A stretch of DNA of 64,000 nucleotides from Betaproteobacteria bacterium (GCA_016791265.1 JAEUMY010000022.1:186001-250000), one strand, 5' to 3'; numbered from the stretch's first letter, positions 1 to 8,613 are shown. The notes: generated by a model not told the origin, from the letters alone. Numbers and translations: made by a program.

Positions 1-212
1 TCACGCAGCGCTGGCACGCCGGCCATGGGCGGGTACTGGTTGTGCCCGGCCTTGGCGGCGTCGTTCAGCGCCTCCACGAGTCGCGGATCACACTGAAAGT
101 CGGGGAAGCCCTGGCCGAGATTGACCGCGCCGTGCTCCACGGCCAGTGCGGACATGGTGGTGAAGATGGTGGTGCCAATGTGGGGGAGTTTGGAGTTGAC
201 GCGCATGGACAT
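1..212 (-). CDS. PLP-dependent aminotransferase, N-terminal part (YbdL/methionine aminotransferase type)
   Basis: The reverse strand encodes the first 70 or so residues of a class I/II pyridoxal-phosphate aminotransferase and runs off the left edge of the window. The visible segment has SKLPHIGTTIFTTMSALA, then NLGQGFPDF, then NQYPPMAGVPALR, which matches the amino end of the YbdL/kynurenine aminotransferase-like group. These enzymes transaminate methionine and related amino acids with 2-oxo acids in the cytoplasm. The PLP lysine lies outside the window. Two start codons are possible, at 212 and 206, and neither has a clear Shine-Dalgarno sequence. The gene is divergent from the diguanylate cyclase at 311. 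Confidence 0.85.
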   Translation of the reverse strand, partial: MSMRVNSKLPHIGTTIFTTMSALAVEHGAVNLGQGFPDFQCDPRLVEALNDAAKAGHNQYPPMAGVPALR

Positions 213-243
213 CAGAGTGGGTGGTGTGAATGACGTGCCGCAT

Positions 244-255
244 GCGAATATTCGC
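244..255. repeat. GCGAATATTCGC palindrome
   Basis: Perfect 12-bp palindrome (16 bp when flanks are included) in the divergent intergenic region between the aminotransferase and the diguanylate cyclase. Confidence 0.95.
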
Positions 256-310
256 ATGTCTCCGAGTCGCGTATCGAATGCACTAAACTCATCGGCAGGA
301 TCAACCGACC

Positions 311-1378
311 ATGCCACCCACCACCCACGAACGCTTCTTTCGCGTCACCCTGCTGTCGCTCCTGATCGCCTCGGCGCTGGCGACGGGTCTGGCGGCCGCG
401 GCGCATCACTGGCAACCCAATCCGGGCACGCTGAACCGCTGGCTGCCAGCGCTGCTGTGCATTGCCTATGTCGCGCAATTCTTCATCCTCTGGCGTTCGC
501 CGGACAAGCTGATCGGCGTCGTCTGGGTGGCGTTCGTCACCGGCCTCATCGGCATCGCGACACCGGCATGGGTGTTCTCCCTGCAGGCATGGCAACCGGG
601 TGCGGCGCCGCTCACCGAGACGTTGCCGCCCATTTCCGCCGCGCTGCTGCCCTTCCTGCTCGCGATGATCCTGTTCACGCCGCCGCGCCAGCTCTTTCGC
701 GCGGCGCTGGTCGCGTGGGCAGTGATCGCAGGACCCATCCTGGTCTGGCTGATCGGGCATCCCGATGCGCTGCTCTCGCCCCGCGGGCTGGACATGCTCA
801 TCACCCTGGGCCCGGTGACGCTCATGGTGGTGCTCTTCATCCCTTTCCATCGTGGCATGGAGCAGCGCATGGACCAGCTGCACCAAGAGCGCGCCCGTGC
901 CCAAGCGCTGGCCGAACGCGACGCCCTGACCGGCCTTTACAACCGTCGCGCTGGCGAGACCTTTCTCAGCAACATGCTTGCCGGTCCGGACGATGCGGAT
1001 GCGCTGATTCTCTTTGACATCGACCACTTCAAGTCCATCAACGACAACTTCGGCCACGACGTCGGCGACGCGGTGCTGAAGGAAGTCGCGGCGCGCTGCA
1101 CGACGCTCTTGCGCAAGAACGACATCTTCGCGCGCTGGGGTGGAGAGGAATTTCTTGTCCTCATCAGGGGCTCGGGCGAGGCCGGCATCGTGCGCGTGGC
1201 CGATGACCTGCGTCAGGTCATCGGCGAGACGCCCATCGAATCGGTGAACAAAGTCACCGCGTCATTCGGCGTCGCCCGCTTTCGCCGGGGCGACTCGATG
1301 CAGACCTGGCTGAAACGCGCGGATGAAGCGCTGTATGAAGCCAAGCGCGCAGGGCGGGATCGGGTGGTGGCGGGGTGA
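311..1378 (+). CDS. Membrane-bound diguanylate cyclase (GGDEF)
   Basis: A 355-residue protein with about six hydrophobic membrane segments in residues 1-180, a short linker helix, and a C-terminal GGDEF domain from about residue 200. The catalytic signature is GGEEF at 277-281, and DIDHFK lies at 236-241. The RxxD inhibitory site (RKND, 268-271) is at the standard five-residue distance before GGEEF, so product inhibition by c-di-GMP is expected. It should make c-di-GMP from two GTP at the inner membrane face in response to an unknown signal. A decayed copy of its last 29 codons is found at 3054-3140. Confidence 0.9.
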   Translation: MPPTTHERFFRVTLLSLLIASALATGLAAAAHHWQPNPGTLNRWLPALLCIAYVAQFFILWRSPDKLIGVVWVAFVTGLIGIATPAWVFSLQAWQPGAAPLTETLPPISAALLPFLLAMILFTPPRQLFRAALVAWAVIAGPILVWLIGHPDALLSPRGLDMLITLGPVTLMVVLFIPFHRGMEQRMDQLHQERARAQALAERDALTGLYNRRAGETFLSNMLAGPDDADALILFDIDHFKSINDNFGHDVGDAVLKEVAARCTTLLRKNDIFARWGGEEFLVLIRGSGEAGIVRVADDLRQVIGETPIESVNKVTASFGVARFRRGDSMQTWLKRADEALYEAKRAGRDRVVAG

Positions 1379-1398
1379 CACCCCCATGTCGTCTCCGC

Positions 1399-1410
1399 GC
1401 GAATATTCGC
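1399..1410. repeat. GCGAATATTCGC palindrome
   Basis: Perfect copy in the gap between the diguanylate cyclase and the GLWW-repeat protein. It forms a close pair with the copy at 1434, 35 bp centre to centre. Confidence 0.95.
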
Positions 1411-1433
1411 ACCGCGCGGGCGCGACTTGCGTA

Positions 1434-1445
1434 GCGAATATTCGC
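1434..1445. repeat. GCGAATATTCGC palindrome
   Basis: Second member of the pair upstream of the gene at 1551; intergenic. Confidence 0.95.
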
Positions 1446-1550
1446 GCCAATCCAAGATGGATTTTGTCGCAAAAGCCCGACACTATTGCTCCCCACAAGC
1501 GCGTACGCCGGCGCTAGACTGCGCTCACTGATTTCGCGGGAGTCCTTGGC

Positions 1551-2924
1551 ATGTCTGCATGTCGCGCGCTGGTGATGGTCGGGTTGCTGTGGTCGACAGC
1601 CATCGGCTTTGCCCACTCCGAATCGCCGCTCGAATCGCCCACTGGCGCCTGCGCATCCGCCGATGCACCCTCGGCGGCGCAGCCGGACGTGTCCGCGCCG
1701 GCTTATTACTTCCCGGCGACTGCGGCGGCCGAGACGCATCCGGCCCTGCCAGTCGCAATCACGGTCTGGCGCACACGTTGTGGCGCATCGAATGACACGG
1801 CGCTCTGGGTGCGCATGACGCCCGATCGACTGGACCTTCCGCTGCAGGACGGGCTGCGTCTGCGCCCACGCGTCGTGGTTGTTCAGCGCGGCGTAGAGGT
1901 TGGCTGGTTCGGCACCTGGTTTGGCGCGGAGCCGCCACCGTCGCGATTTGAAGGTCGCTTTCAATGGGGCGTCGATGTGTTTCCGATGGAGACACTTTAC
2001 GGCTCACGCACGGCCAAACTTGTTCACATAGGCGAGGCCTTCAAGCCCGACGAAGCGTTCAGTCTGCACGTGAGTTACCCGAAGACGTGGGGTGAGACCC
2101 TGCCGCCGTTGGTCTACGAAATTCCGGTGGCCGATCAGCCAGGAAACGTCGCCGACATTCCGGCGCGGCTGGAAGGTCTTTGGTGGAATCCCGCCGAGCC
2201 GGGCTGGGGCCTGGTGCTGGATCGCAATGAGCGCGGCGCCGTGTTCGCCGGCTGGCTCACTTACGATGATGACGGCCGCAGCACTTGGTTCGCCATGACC
2301 AATGGCCTTTCGACGGAGCCGGGCGTGGTGGAAGGTGTGGTGCATGCGCTGCGCGGCGAGCCGTTCGGCGCCGCCATTCGGGGCCGGGCCAGCGCGGGAG
2401 AAAAGGTGGGCCGATTCACTCTGCGTTTCGATTCCGCCGACACCGCTGAATTCAGCTACACCGTGAACGGCCGCCAGGGTCGTTCACCCGTCCGCCGTCT
2501 CACCATTCATCAAGCCAACGGTGAAGTCTGCTCTCGCAATCGCGGCGTTTGGCGAGTCGACGGCCTGCACGGCTGGGCGGTGAGCCTCGAAGGCTCGTAT
2601 TTTCCCGGCTGCATGCAGCATGCGACCGTGATGACCTACGATGACGCGGGCAAGGCTATCTGGGCATTCGCTGGCCTCACCCCCTACTCGCCGGGCCGCC
2701 CCAGCTTGAGCGGGCACCATCCCTACCTCGACGGCGCTGTCTACCGGCCACGCGGCACGCCCTACGGCGTCACCTACAACCCGGCGCAGTTCAACCTCGG
2801 GCTGATGATCGGGCGGTGGGAATCGAGTTTCGAGCTGGACAGCAACGCATCATTCAACGCGTACATCAGCATGAATAGCCAGACCGAGCGCCTGAAAATC
2901 GAGCGGTTTCGCTTCGAGTATTGA
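1551..2924 (+). CDS. Secreted protein with GLWW-NP-GWG type repeat
   Basis: A 457-residue protein with a cleavable signal peptide (MSACRALVMVGLLWSTAIGFAHS). Near residue 208 there is EGLWWNPAEPGWGLVLDR followed by AGWLTYDDDGRSTWFAM. This Trp-rich repeat recurs in many secreted proteins of beta- and gammaproteobacteria and has no established biochemical role that I know of. The rest is beta-rich, with another Trp/Gly-rich segment near residue 337 (RVDGLHGWAVSLEGSYFPGC). An export function is supported, but the substrate or partner is not. The start at 1551 follows a GGGAG Shine-Dalgarno sequence. Two palindromes lie upstream at 1399 and 1434. Confidence 0.75.
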   Translation: MSACRALVMVGLLWSTAIGFAHSESPLESPTGACASADAPSAAQPDVSAPAYYFPATAAAETHPALPVAITVWRTRCGASNDTALWVRMTPDRLDLPLQDGLRLRPRVVVVQRGVEVGWFGTWFGAEPPPSRFEGRFQWGVDVFPMETLYGSRTAKLVHIGEAFKPDEAFSLHVSYPKTWGETLPPLVYEIPVADQPGNVADIPARLEGLWWNPAEPGWGLVLDRNERGAVFAGWLTYDDDGRSTWFAMTNGLSTEPGVVEGVVHALRGEPFGAAIRGRASAGEKVGRFTLRFDSADTAEFSYTVNGRQGRSPVRRLTIHQANGEVCSRNRGVWRVDGLHGWAVSLEGSYFPGCMQHATVMTYDDAGKAIWAFAGLTPYSPGRPSLSGHHPYLDGAVYRPRGTPYGVTYNPAQFNLGLMIGRWESSFELDSNASFNAYISMNSQTERLKIERFRFEY

Positions 2925-2939
2925 ACGGGATACACACTG

Positions 2940-3071
2940 ATGCACACTCTGCTTGGATACATCGCGGCAGCCATCGCGTGCCTAGCTTGCGCGCCTGGCG
3001 CGGCGCAGCGATTGCCAGAGCCCGCCGTCGGGCGCGCAAAGCCGCAACAGGGTGACGCGATGCAGACCTGA
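2940..3071 (+). pseudogene. 43-codon mini ORF: signal-peptide-like start joined to GGDEF remnant
   Basis: An ATG 15 bases after the previous stop opens a 43-codon frame. It starts MHTLLGYIAAAIACLACAPG (signal-peptide-like) and ends in GDAMQT followed by TGA, which is the point where the GGDEF remnant has lost its Trp codon. It looks like the debris of a recombination rather than a working gene. The roughly 300 bases between 2925 and 3225 hold only this and the GGDEF remnant. Confidence 0.4.
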
Positions 3072-3140
3072 CTGAAACGCGCGGATGAAGCGCTTTACGC
3101 TGCCAAGCGCGCAGGGCGGGATCGCGTGGTGGTGGGGTAA
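3054..3140 (+). pseudogene. Decayed copy of a diguanylate cyclase C-terminus
   Basis: These 87 bases closely match the last 87 bases of the diguanylate cyclase gene (1292-1378) and would read DAMQT-stop-LKRADEALYAAKRAGRDRVVVG. TGG (Trp) has become TGA. The segment is a partial duplication without the catalytic GGEEF region and cannot make c-di-GMP. Confidence 0.85.
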
Positions 3141-3225
3141 GGCGTCTGCGAATTCCTGTCGTGCTTGGCGTGCGGTTGCGAAAGCCGATCCTGCCTACAA
3201 TGGCGGCTTGCGACTGCAAGCCGCC

Positions 3226-3972
3226 ATGTCCCCCACCCTCGTCTTCGTCCTCCTCTCCGCCTCCGCGCTGATCACCTCGTTCATCAGCGGCATCCTCGGC
3301 ATGGCCGGCGGGATGATCCTGATGGGTGTGCTGCTTGCGGTGGAGAGCGTGCCGACCGCGATGCTGCTGCACGGCACGACGCAACTCGCGTCCAACGGTT
3401 GGCGCGCATGGTTGTGGCGCAGCCACATCGACCGGCGAGTATTCGCAGGCTATGCGCTGGGTTCACTCGTCATTCTTGGCGTCTACACGTTGATCCAGTT
3501 CATCGTGTCCAAGCCGGTGGCGTATCTCATTCTCGGTCTCACGCCGTTCATCGCGACGGCTTTGCCGGAGAGCTGGCATCTTAATGTGGAGCGGCGGGGG
3601 CATCCCTTTGTCTGCGGCGCCATCTGCACAGCGCTGCAACTTGCCTCCGGCGTCTCCGGCCCCATTCTGGATTCATTCTTCGTTCGGGCGAAGATGAGTC
3701 GTCAGCAGGTGGTCGCCACCAAGGCCAGCACGCAAAGCTTCGGGCACCTTTTGAAGATCATCTATTTCGGCGCCATCGTCCCGGCCAGCGCCGATATCGA
3801 TCCTTGGCTGATGGGCGTGATGATCGCGCTGGCCTTCGTGGGCACGACGTTGTCAAAGAGCGTGCTTGAGAAGATGACCGACGCCGACTTCCGCAAGTGG
3901 ACGCGCTGGACCGTCTGGTCCATCGGCGTGTTCTATCTGGCGAGTGCCGGGTGGATGTTCTGGCGCGCTTAG
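3226..3972 (+). CDS. TauE/SafE-family membrane permease
   Basis: A 248-residue integral membrane protein with about eight hydrophobic segments and the family-typical N-terminal SGILGMAGGMILM. The two halves are related, and the second half carries QLASGVSGPILDSFFV. TauE/SafE proteins export sulfite or organosulfonates, or act on other small anions; the substrate here is unknown. The ATG at 3226 follows a weak ribosome site, and a longer in-frame start at 3085 would read through the GGDEF remnant. It converges on the small gene at 3969 with a 4-base overlap. A broken duplicate of its 3' end is present at 9012-9159. Confidence 0.85.
   Translation: MSPTLVFVLLSASALITSFISGILGMAGGMILMGVLLAVESVPTAMLLHGTTQLASNGWRAWLWRSHIDRRVFAGYALGSLVILGVYTLIQFIVSKPVAYLILGLTPFIATALPESWHLNVERRGHPFVCGAICTALQLASGVSGPILDSFFVRAKMSRQQVVATKASTQSFGHLLKIIYFGAIVPASADIDPWLMGVMIALAFVGTTLSKSVLEKMTDADFRKWTRWTVWSIGVFYLASAGWMFWRA
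3435..3446. repeat. Near copy of the palindrome (GCGAGTATTCGC)
   Basis: One base differs from the consensus. It lies inside the TauE-like gene, read as Arg-Val-Phe-Ala. Confidence 0.6.
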
Positions 3973-4223
3973 CCGCGATGCCCCAGCGCGCGGGCCGGCA
4001 GCATCAGGGTCGCTTTCAGCGGCGCGAGGAAGGCGGAGACGACAGCGCCGAGAATCCGAAACGGAATCGAGAGCAGCCTGGTGTTGATCCGCGCGCTCAT
4101 CGGGTCGATGTGTTCGAGCATGTGCCGACGCATCGAATCAGAAGTGTCGATGAGCAACTGCTTTGGCGTATCAAGCGAACCATCGAATGGGTTCGCGAGG
4201 CGCTTGTAGCCTGAATTGGTCAT
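3969..4223 (-). CDS. Small membrane-associated protein, paralogue of the gene at 12443
   Basis: An 84-residue protein whose last 35 residues (LLSIPFRILGAVVSA...LPARALGHRG) closely match the C-terminus of the small membrane protein at 12443 and the remnant at 8742. The N-terminal half (residues 1-49) is unlike the other copies and is not hydrophobic. The C-terminal half forms one amphipathic or membrane helix. Function is unknown. The N-terminus may be a chance extension of a truncated gene. Confidence 0.5.
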   Translation of the reverse strand: MTNSGYKRLANPFDGSLDTPKQLLIDTSDSMRRHMLEHIDPMSARINTRLLSIPFRILGAVVSAFLAPLKATLMLPARALGHRG

Positions 4224-4403
4224 TGGCCCTTTGCCAAGCGACGCTCACGAGCGCGCGGAAGCACATGTTTTCGGGAAATGACCACCTGATCAGAGGCGAG
4301 AATGCGAAAAGGGATGACGAGAGGAGCGACGGTCGGGATCAACCCCCTTGGACCGCGATCGGGGATCGCGGAGCGATGTTCGCCCCAAAGAACCGTGTCT
4401 GAC

Positions 4404-5045
4404 TCAGAGGTATCCCAACTCCAACCCCCGCAACACCGCCCGCATGCGATCGCGAACGCCGATCTTGGAGAGAATGCTCGACACATGATTTTTGATCGTG
4501 CCTTCGCTGGCGCCCAGCGCGTCGCCAATCTCGCGGTTGCTCATGCCGGCTGCCATCAGGCTCAACACTTCCGTCTCACGTGAAGTCAGGCGACTTGCAA
4601 GCGTCAGCCTCTCGAAGGCCGCAGGCTTTCCGGCAATCGCCTGAGTGACACGCTCGCTGATGGCCGGGCGAAAAACGGTCTCACCGGCGGCGACATCGCG
4701 GATGGCGCGGGTCAAGCGCTCCAGTGAAATGTCTTTCAGCAAAAAGCCGCGCGCGCCCGCGCGCATGCCATCCAGCAGCGCTTGGTCGTCGTCAAAGGTC
4801 GTGAGCAAAATGGCTCGCGCTGGCGCGCCGCCCCGCATCAGGGTTTCCAAAACCTCGATGCCGGTCATGCCAGGCATGCGAATGTCGAGCAAAACAACAT
4901 CGGGCTTCAAGTCCTCGATGGCCGCGAGCGCGGCAGCGCCATCCGCCGCTTCGGCCACCACGCTGATGTCGTCGGTCAAGTCCAGCAACCCGCGAATGCC
5001 GCTGCGCACCAGGGTCTGATCGTCGACCAGCACCACACGAATCAT
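4404..5045 (-). CDS. NarL/FixJ-family response regulator
   Basis: A 213-residue two-domain regulator. The receiver domain has acidic residues D8/D9, phospho-acceptor D54 (VVLLD) and a conserved K near 104 (FLLKD). The C-terminal LuxR-type helix-turn-helix has SRLTSRETEVLSLMAAGMSN and GTIKNHVSSILSKIGV. It is expected to bind DNA as a dimer after phosphorylation by the kinase encoded just upstream. The start at 5045 overlaps the kinase stop codon in ATGA, giving translational coupling. An upstream in-frame ATG at 5081 lies inside the kinase gene and is less likely. The 180-base gap to the next gene (4224-4403) shows nothing recognisable. Confidence 0.92.
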   Translation of the reverse strand: MIRVVLVDDQTLVRSGIRGLLDLTDDISVVAEAADGAAALAAIEDLKPDVVLLDIRMPGMTGIEVLETLMRGGAPARAILLTTFDDDQALLDGMRAGARGFLLKDISLERLTRAIRDVAAGETVFRPAISERVTQAIAGKPAAFERLTLASRLTSRETEVLSLMAAGMSNREIGDALGASEGTIKNHVSSILSKIGVRDRMRAVLRGLELGYL

Positions 5046-6280
5046 TGCCACGCCCCGCGTGGCAGCGAGATCGTCAGACAATAGCCGCCGTCCGTTGGCT
5101 CGCTTTCCGTAAACGTGCCTCCTAGCTCCTCGACACGCTCCCGAATGCCGGTGAGGCCGTTGCCGTCGGCAGCGCCGCGTTTGCCGATGCCGTCGTCAAT
5201 AATCGTCGCGACCCACGCGCAATCGCCGCCACATATGTCGATGCAAAGCCGAGTGGCCTTGGCATGGCGCATGGTATTGGTGATGGCTTCCTGGATCGAA
5301 TGGAATAGCGCCTGCGCGATGGCGGGCGAATCGATAGCGACAGTCTCGCCAACGGCGAGCTCAATGCGCGGTACCGGGATGCTGTCGCACAGGGTCTGCA
5401 GGGCCCGCTTCAAGTCGATGGCCTGCGACTGCCGCTCGACGCCCACGACGGTGCGCACCTCCGATAGCAACTCCCGCGCCAGCGACTGCGCGACCCCAAT
5501 CACCTCTTTGGCGCCCGTGGCCTTGCGCGAAGCGAGGTCCAGATGCAGGGTCAAAGCGGTCAGATGATGCCCGATGGCGTCGTGCAGATCGCGCGCGATG
5601 CGAGTGCGCTCAGAAGCCCGCACCGTGTCGCCCAATAGCTGCTGGGTGGCGAGGAGCTTGCCATGCGCGGTGGCTAGCGTAACGCGGCTTTGACGCTCCG
5701 CGGCGATCAAGACTCCCACGCCGAAAGCCATTCCCTGCATGATCATCATCGCGAGGCCGCGCGTCAGCACTTTTGTCACGTCGACGAACTCATGCAGGCC
5801 ACCGGTAATCAGAAAGGATAGCTGAGCCAGAATACTGCCCACGAGCGCGGCCGCAAACCACTTCAGCGCTGCGCGCAGCGGCAAGAAAACGGCGACCTCC
5901 ATGACGAAAAAATAGGTGAAGTCGAGGTTTCCGGCGAGCGCCAGTGGCAATTGCGCGGCCAGTAGAGCGCTGTCGCGTCTTTCGGAGCGAACCCGATCCG
6001 GATCGGTGCGCAACCAGAACGCATAGGCGAATAGCAGGGCCATCACCAGTGACGCGATCACGTAGATATCGAAAGACAGCAGGCGCCAATCGGAGCCAGC
6101 GCTGACCAGCGTAGGCGGTTGCGTGAACTGGGCGCTGATCTGGTTGGCCAGCCAAGCGAGGGGATAGGTGCCGCTGTTGAGGTAGCCCGGCCCGGCGCTC
6201 TTCGCGTTGAAAAACGCCATCAAGCCGAGTGCGATGCAGGGAATGACGCAGAGCAGGCCAAATTTGTTTCTGATGTGCAT
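5042..6280 (-). CDS. Sensor histidine kinase (DesK/NarX type, HisKA_3)
   Basis: A 412-residue membrane kinase. Hydrophobic segments fill residues 8-25 and 70-195, and a short helical linker leads to the phosphorylation motif RTRIARDLHDAIGHHL, with H233 as acceptor. The ATP-binding domain shows EAITNTMRHAKA (N box), DDGIG (G1) and GNGLTGIRERVEELGG (G2). This is the class that pairs with NarL-type regulators, which is what follows in a 4-base overlap. The sensory part is membrane-embedded with little periplasmic sequence, which suggests sensing of the membrane itself or of a hydrophobic signal; that is an inference. Confidence 0.9.
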   Translation of the reverse strand: MHIRNKFGLLCVIPCIALGLMAFFNAKSAGPGYLNSGTYPLAWLANQISAQFTQPPTLVSAGSDWRLLSFDIYVIASLVMALLFAYAFWLRTDPDRVRSERRDSALLAAQLPLALAGNLDFTYFFVMEVAVFLPLRAALKWFAAALVGSILAQLSFLITGGLHEFVDVTKVLTRGLAMMIMQGMAFGVGVLIAAERQSRVTLATAHGKLLATQQLLGDTVRASERTRIARDLHDAIGHHLTALTLHLDLASRKATGAKEVIGVAQSLARELLSEVRTVVGVERQSQAIDLKRALQTLCDSIPVPRIELAVGETVAIDSPAIAQALFHSIQEAITNTMRHAKATRLCIDICGGDCAWVATIIDDGIGKRGAADGNGLTGIRERVEELGGTFTESEPTDGGYCLTISLPRGAWQ

Positions 6281-6437
6281 TTCCTACCCAAGTATTCGGG
6301 GCAGTTCATTTTACGGCTTCCGCTTTGGCGCGGCCTGTGCTGGAAGTCATGGATGCCGCGCCTGTCTTTCGGCACATGTGCGCGGGGGCTGCTTTTCCTA
6401 CTATTCAGCGGCCACTCCACACTGCGCAGGAGATACC

Positions 6438-7763
6438 ATGAATTCACAGAGTCCCCCAAACCCTGATATTGCCCATCACGCACCGAGCGACCTGTCACGC
6501 CGAAGGGTATTGGGCTGGATGGCGGCGGCCGGTGTGTCGCCGTTGCTCGCGGCATGCGGGAGCGGGAACGGCGTCGATATCAACGTGGCGGTAACCAACC
6601 CACCTGAAACCGGTTGGGCGCTCGACTTCCGCGGCCTATCCAGCACCCTGACCGCGGGCCATCCCGATCCGACCGGCGTGCTCAGATCCGCGCATTGGAC
6701 CGAGGCCGTCAATCGTGCCGCCACTGGCGCGGCAGCGCGTTCCTTCAACGCCAATGTGGTCGAAGCGGGCAAGTTGTTCGGCTTGCTAGGCGATGCGCAC
6801 ACGACTCTTACCAGCGGATTGGATCGCTTCACCACGATTCCAGCGCGTTTCTCGTGGATCAACAGCGCCGTTTACCTGACCTCCGCGACAGCCGCATTGT
6901 CAGCCCACTTGGGCGCCAGACTCACCGCCATCGATGGCATGCCCGTCGCCGCCGTCATGGACAGAGTCGCACTGGCGCGACCCTTCTACAATGTGGCCGG
7001 CAAGCAGGCGGGCGCGCCTCGATTCATGTCTCTGCCAGAATTCCTCATGCTGATCGGCGTCGCCACCACGGCGGGTTCGGCGACGTATTCGCTGGAACTT
7101 CCCAATGGCACGCAACAGAGCCTGCGATTGACTGCCGAGCCGCTACCGCAAACATTGGTCCCGCTGGTGTCTGGCGCCAATGTGCCGTTGTGGCAGAGCG
7201 TGAGCGGGGTCAACTATTGGACCCGCGTCATCGAGAACAACACCGTTGCCTACTTTCGCTACATCGTCTGCGCCGACGACCCCGGCAGGCCCATCGCAGG
7301 CGTGATGGACGAACTGGCGGCTGCGCTCAACAAGATGGCGACGCCGCGGCTGATTATTGATGTGCGGGCCAACCAAGGCGGCGACTCGTCGGTACTGTCG
7401 AACGCCATGCAAGCCGCCAGCAACAAAATGACCGCCTCGCCCCAGATCGCCGTGCTGCTCGACCGGAACACGTTTTCATCGGGTTTCCGGGCCGTGTATG
7501 ACATCAGGCGCGGCCAAGCCAGCGCACGCACCTTCGGTCAGCCCAGCAGCCAGGCGCCTACCTCGCCCAGCGAAGTGGTCACAAGGCAACTCACGTCCAG
7601 CGGGCTCAGCTATCAGATGTCCACCAGGATGTTCACCGTACCGCTCGGTAGCGACCCGAATATTTACACGCCCGATTCGCTGATCGAACCGACCATCGAG
7701 GACGTGAAGGCAGGCCGGGATCCTGTACTGGAACAGGCTATCGCTTGGCTGCAATCACAGTGA
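6438..7763 (+). CDS. Tat-exported lipoprotein of S41 (C-terminal processing) peptidase type
   Basis: A 441-residue protein. The N-terminus has a twin-arginine motif SRRRVLGW (20-27) followed by a lipobox LLAAC with Cys40, so it should be folded in the cytoplasm, exported by Tat and lipidated. The C-terminal part carries the S41 signature RLIIDVRANQGGDSS and, after a strand, NTFSSGF, where the Ser of TFSSG sits at the place of the nucleophile in tail-specific proteases. I see no clear PDZ domain. The start at 6438 was chosen because the Tat motif follows it directly. Substrate is unknown. Confidence 0.75.
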   Translation: MNSQSPPNPDIAHHAPSDLSRRRVLGWMAAAGVSPLLAACGSGNGVDINVAVTNPPETGWALDFRGLSSTLTAGHPDPTGVLRSAHWTEAVNRAATGAAARSFNANVVEAGKLFGLLGDAHTTLTSGLDRFTTIPARFSWINSAVYLTSATAALSAHLGARLTAIDGMPVAAVMDRVALARPFYNVAGKQAGAPRFMSLPEFLMLIGVATTAGSATYSLELPNGTQQSLRLTAEPLPQTLVPLVSGANVPLWQSVSGVNYWTRVIENNTVAYFRYIVCADDPGRPIAGVMDELAAALNKMATPRLIIDVRANQGGDSSVLSNAMQAASNKMTASPQIAVLLDRNTFSSGFRAVYDIRRGQASARTFGQPSSQAPTSPSEVVTRQLTSSGLSYQMSTRMFTVPLGSDPNIYTPDSLIEPTIEDVKAGRDPVLEQAIAWLQSQ

Positions 7764-7854
7764 CTGACCCAGCGATAATAGGGGCGACGCAAAGCGCGGA
7801 AGGTGCGTGAAGTGCGTGAAGCGCGCGGCGTGCGTAAAGTGTGAAGCTTCAAGC

Positions 7855-8613
7855 ATGTGGAATCCGTCGATATCGATGTTGCTTTGCCTCGCCTTGGCGT
7901 TGCCTGCGGCGGGTGAATCGTTGGCGCCCAAACCGTCAACCGGCGAGACCGCGCGAGAGGTTCCATTGCGGGACCGGGCTTGGAGCGCCTATCGTCCCTT
8001 TTACGAGTACTTCGCCCGTTTTCAAGCGGAACAGCACAAGAACTACTCGCATCTGCGCGTGACGCTCAGAGTGGTTCCGGCGGAGGCTGGGGTGTCCCTG
8101 GAGGGGGCGACGGTGCAACTCGTCAGCGGGTCTGTCGATCAGACGCTCAAGGTCGATCCGATGCTGGGCGTGGAGCTTCCCCTGCTGAAACGCGCCTACG
8201 AGGAAGACGGCATTTTGCGGGTGAACCGCGCCAAGGGCGAAGTCGTGTTCGGCACACGACACTCAATTCAAGTGCGCCCTGAGGGCATGTACACGCCGGA
8301 GTGGCTGAAGCGCGCCTGCCAACAGATGCTCGCAGCGAAAGCGGCCCTGAATCTTTCGCACCGCCTGTCCGCGATGGGTAAGTCTTGCAAGGGGGTCACT
8401 TTTCATTTCCGCGCGGCTGGCAGCCAGGCATCTGTCGTGTTTCGGGACATGACGGGCAGGGACCGTCCCTTGCCCACACAGCCGGTGAAGCATTTCCCCG
8501 GAGCGACTGAGTATCCAGTCACCATTGCCACCTACACGTTCGGCGACTGGCCTGAACAGGGGCAACTGATCACGCGGACGCCGCCTGTGGTGATCGATTT
8601 CGTCATCGGGTGA
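7855..8613 (+). CDS. Secreted protein of unknown function
   Basis: A 252-residue protein (from the ATG at 7855) with a signal peptide MWNPSISMLLCLALALPAAG. I do not recognise the mature part. It has charged and aromatic blocks (RPFYEYFARFQAEQHKNYSH), one Cys pair (residues about 158 and 181), and a beta-rich C-terminus. An in-frame ATG at 7807 would add 16 residues with three cysteines that do not look like a leader. It stands alone after the S41 lipoprotein gene. Confidence 0.6.
   Translation: MWNPSISMLLCLALALPAAGESLAPKPSTGETAREVPLRDRAWSAYRPFYEYFARFQAEQHKNYSHLRVTLRVVPAEAGVSLEGATVQLVSGSVDQTLKVDPMLGVELPLLKRAYEEDGILRVNRAKGEVVFGTRHSIQVRPEGMYTPEWLKRACQQMLAAKAALNLSHRLSAMGKSCKGVTFHFRAAGSQASVVFRDMTGRDRPLPTQPVKHFPGATEYPVTIATYTFGDWPEQGQLITRTPPVVIDFVIG

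Noticed and set aside
3085..3225. N-terminal extension of the TauE-like protein
   Set aside because: The added residues derive from the GGDEF remnant read in another frame; the membrane protein starts at 3226.
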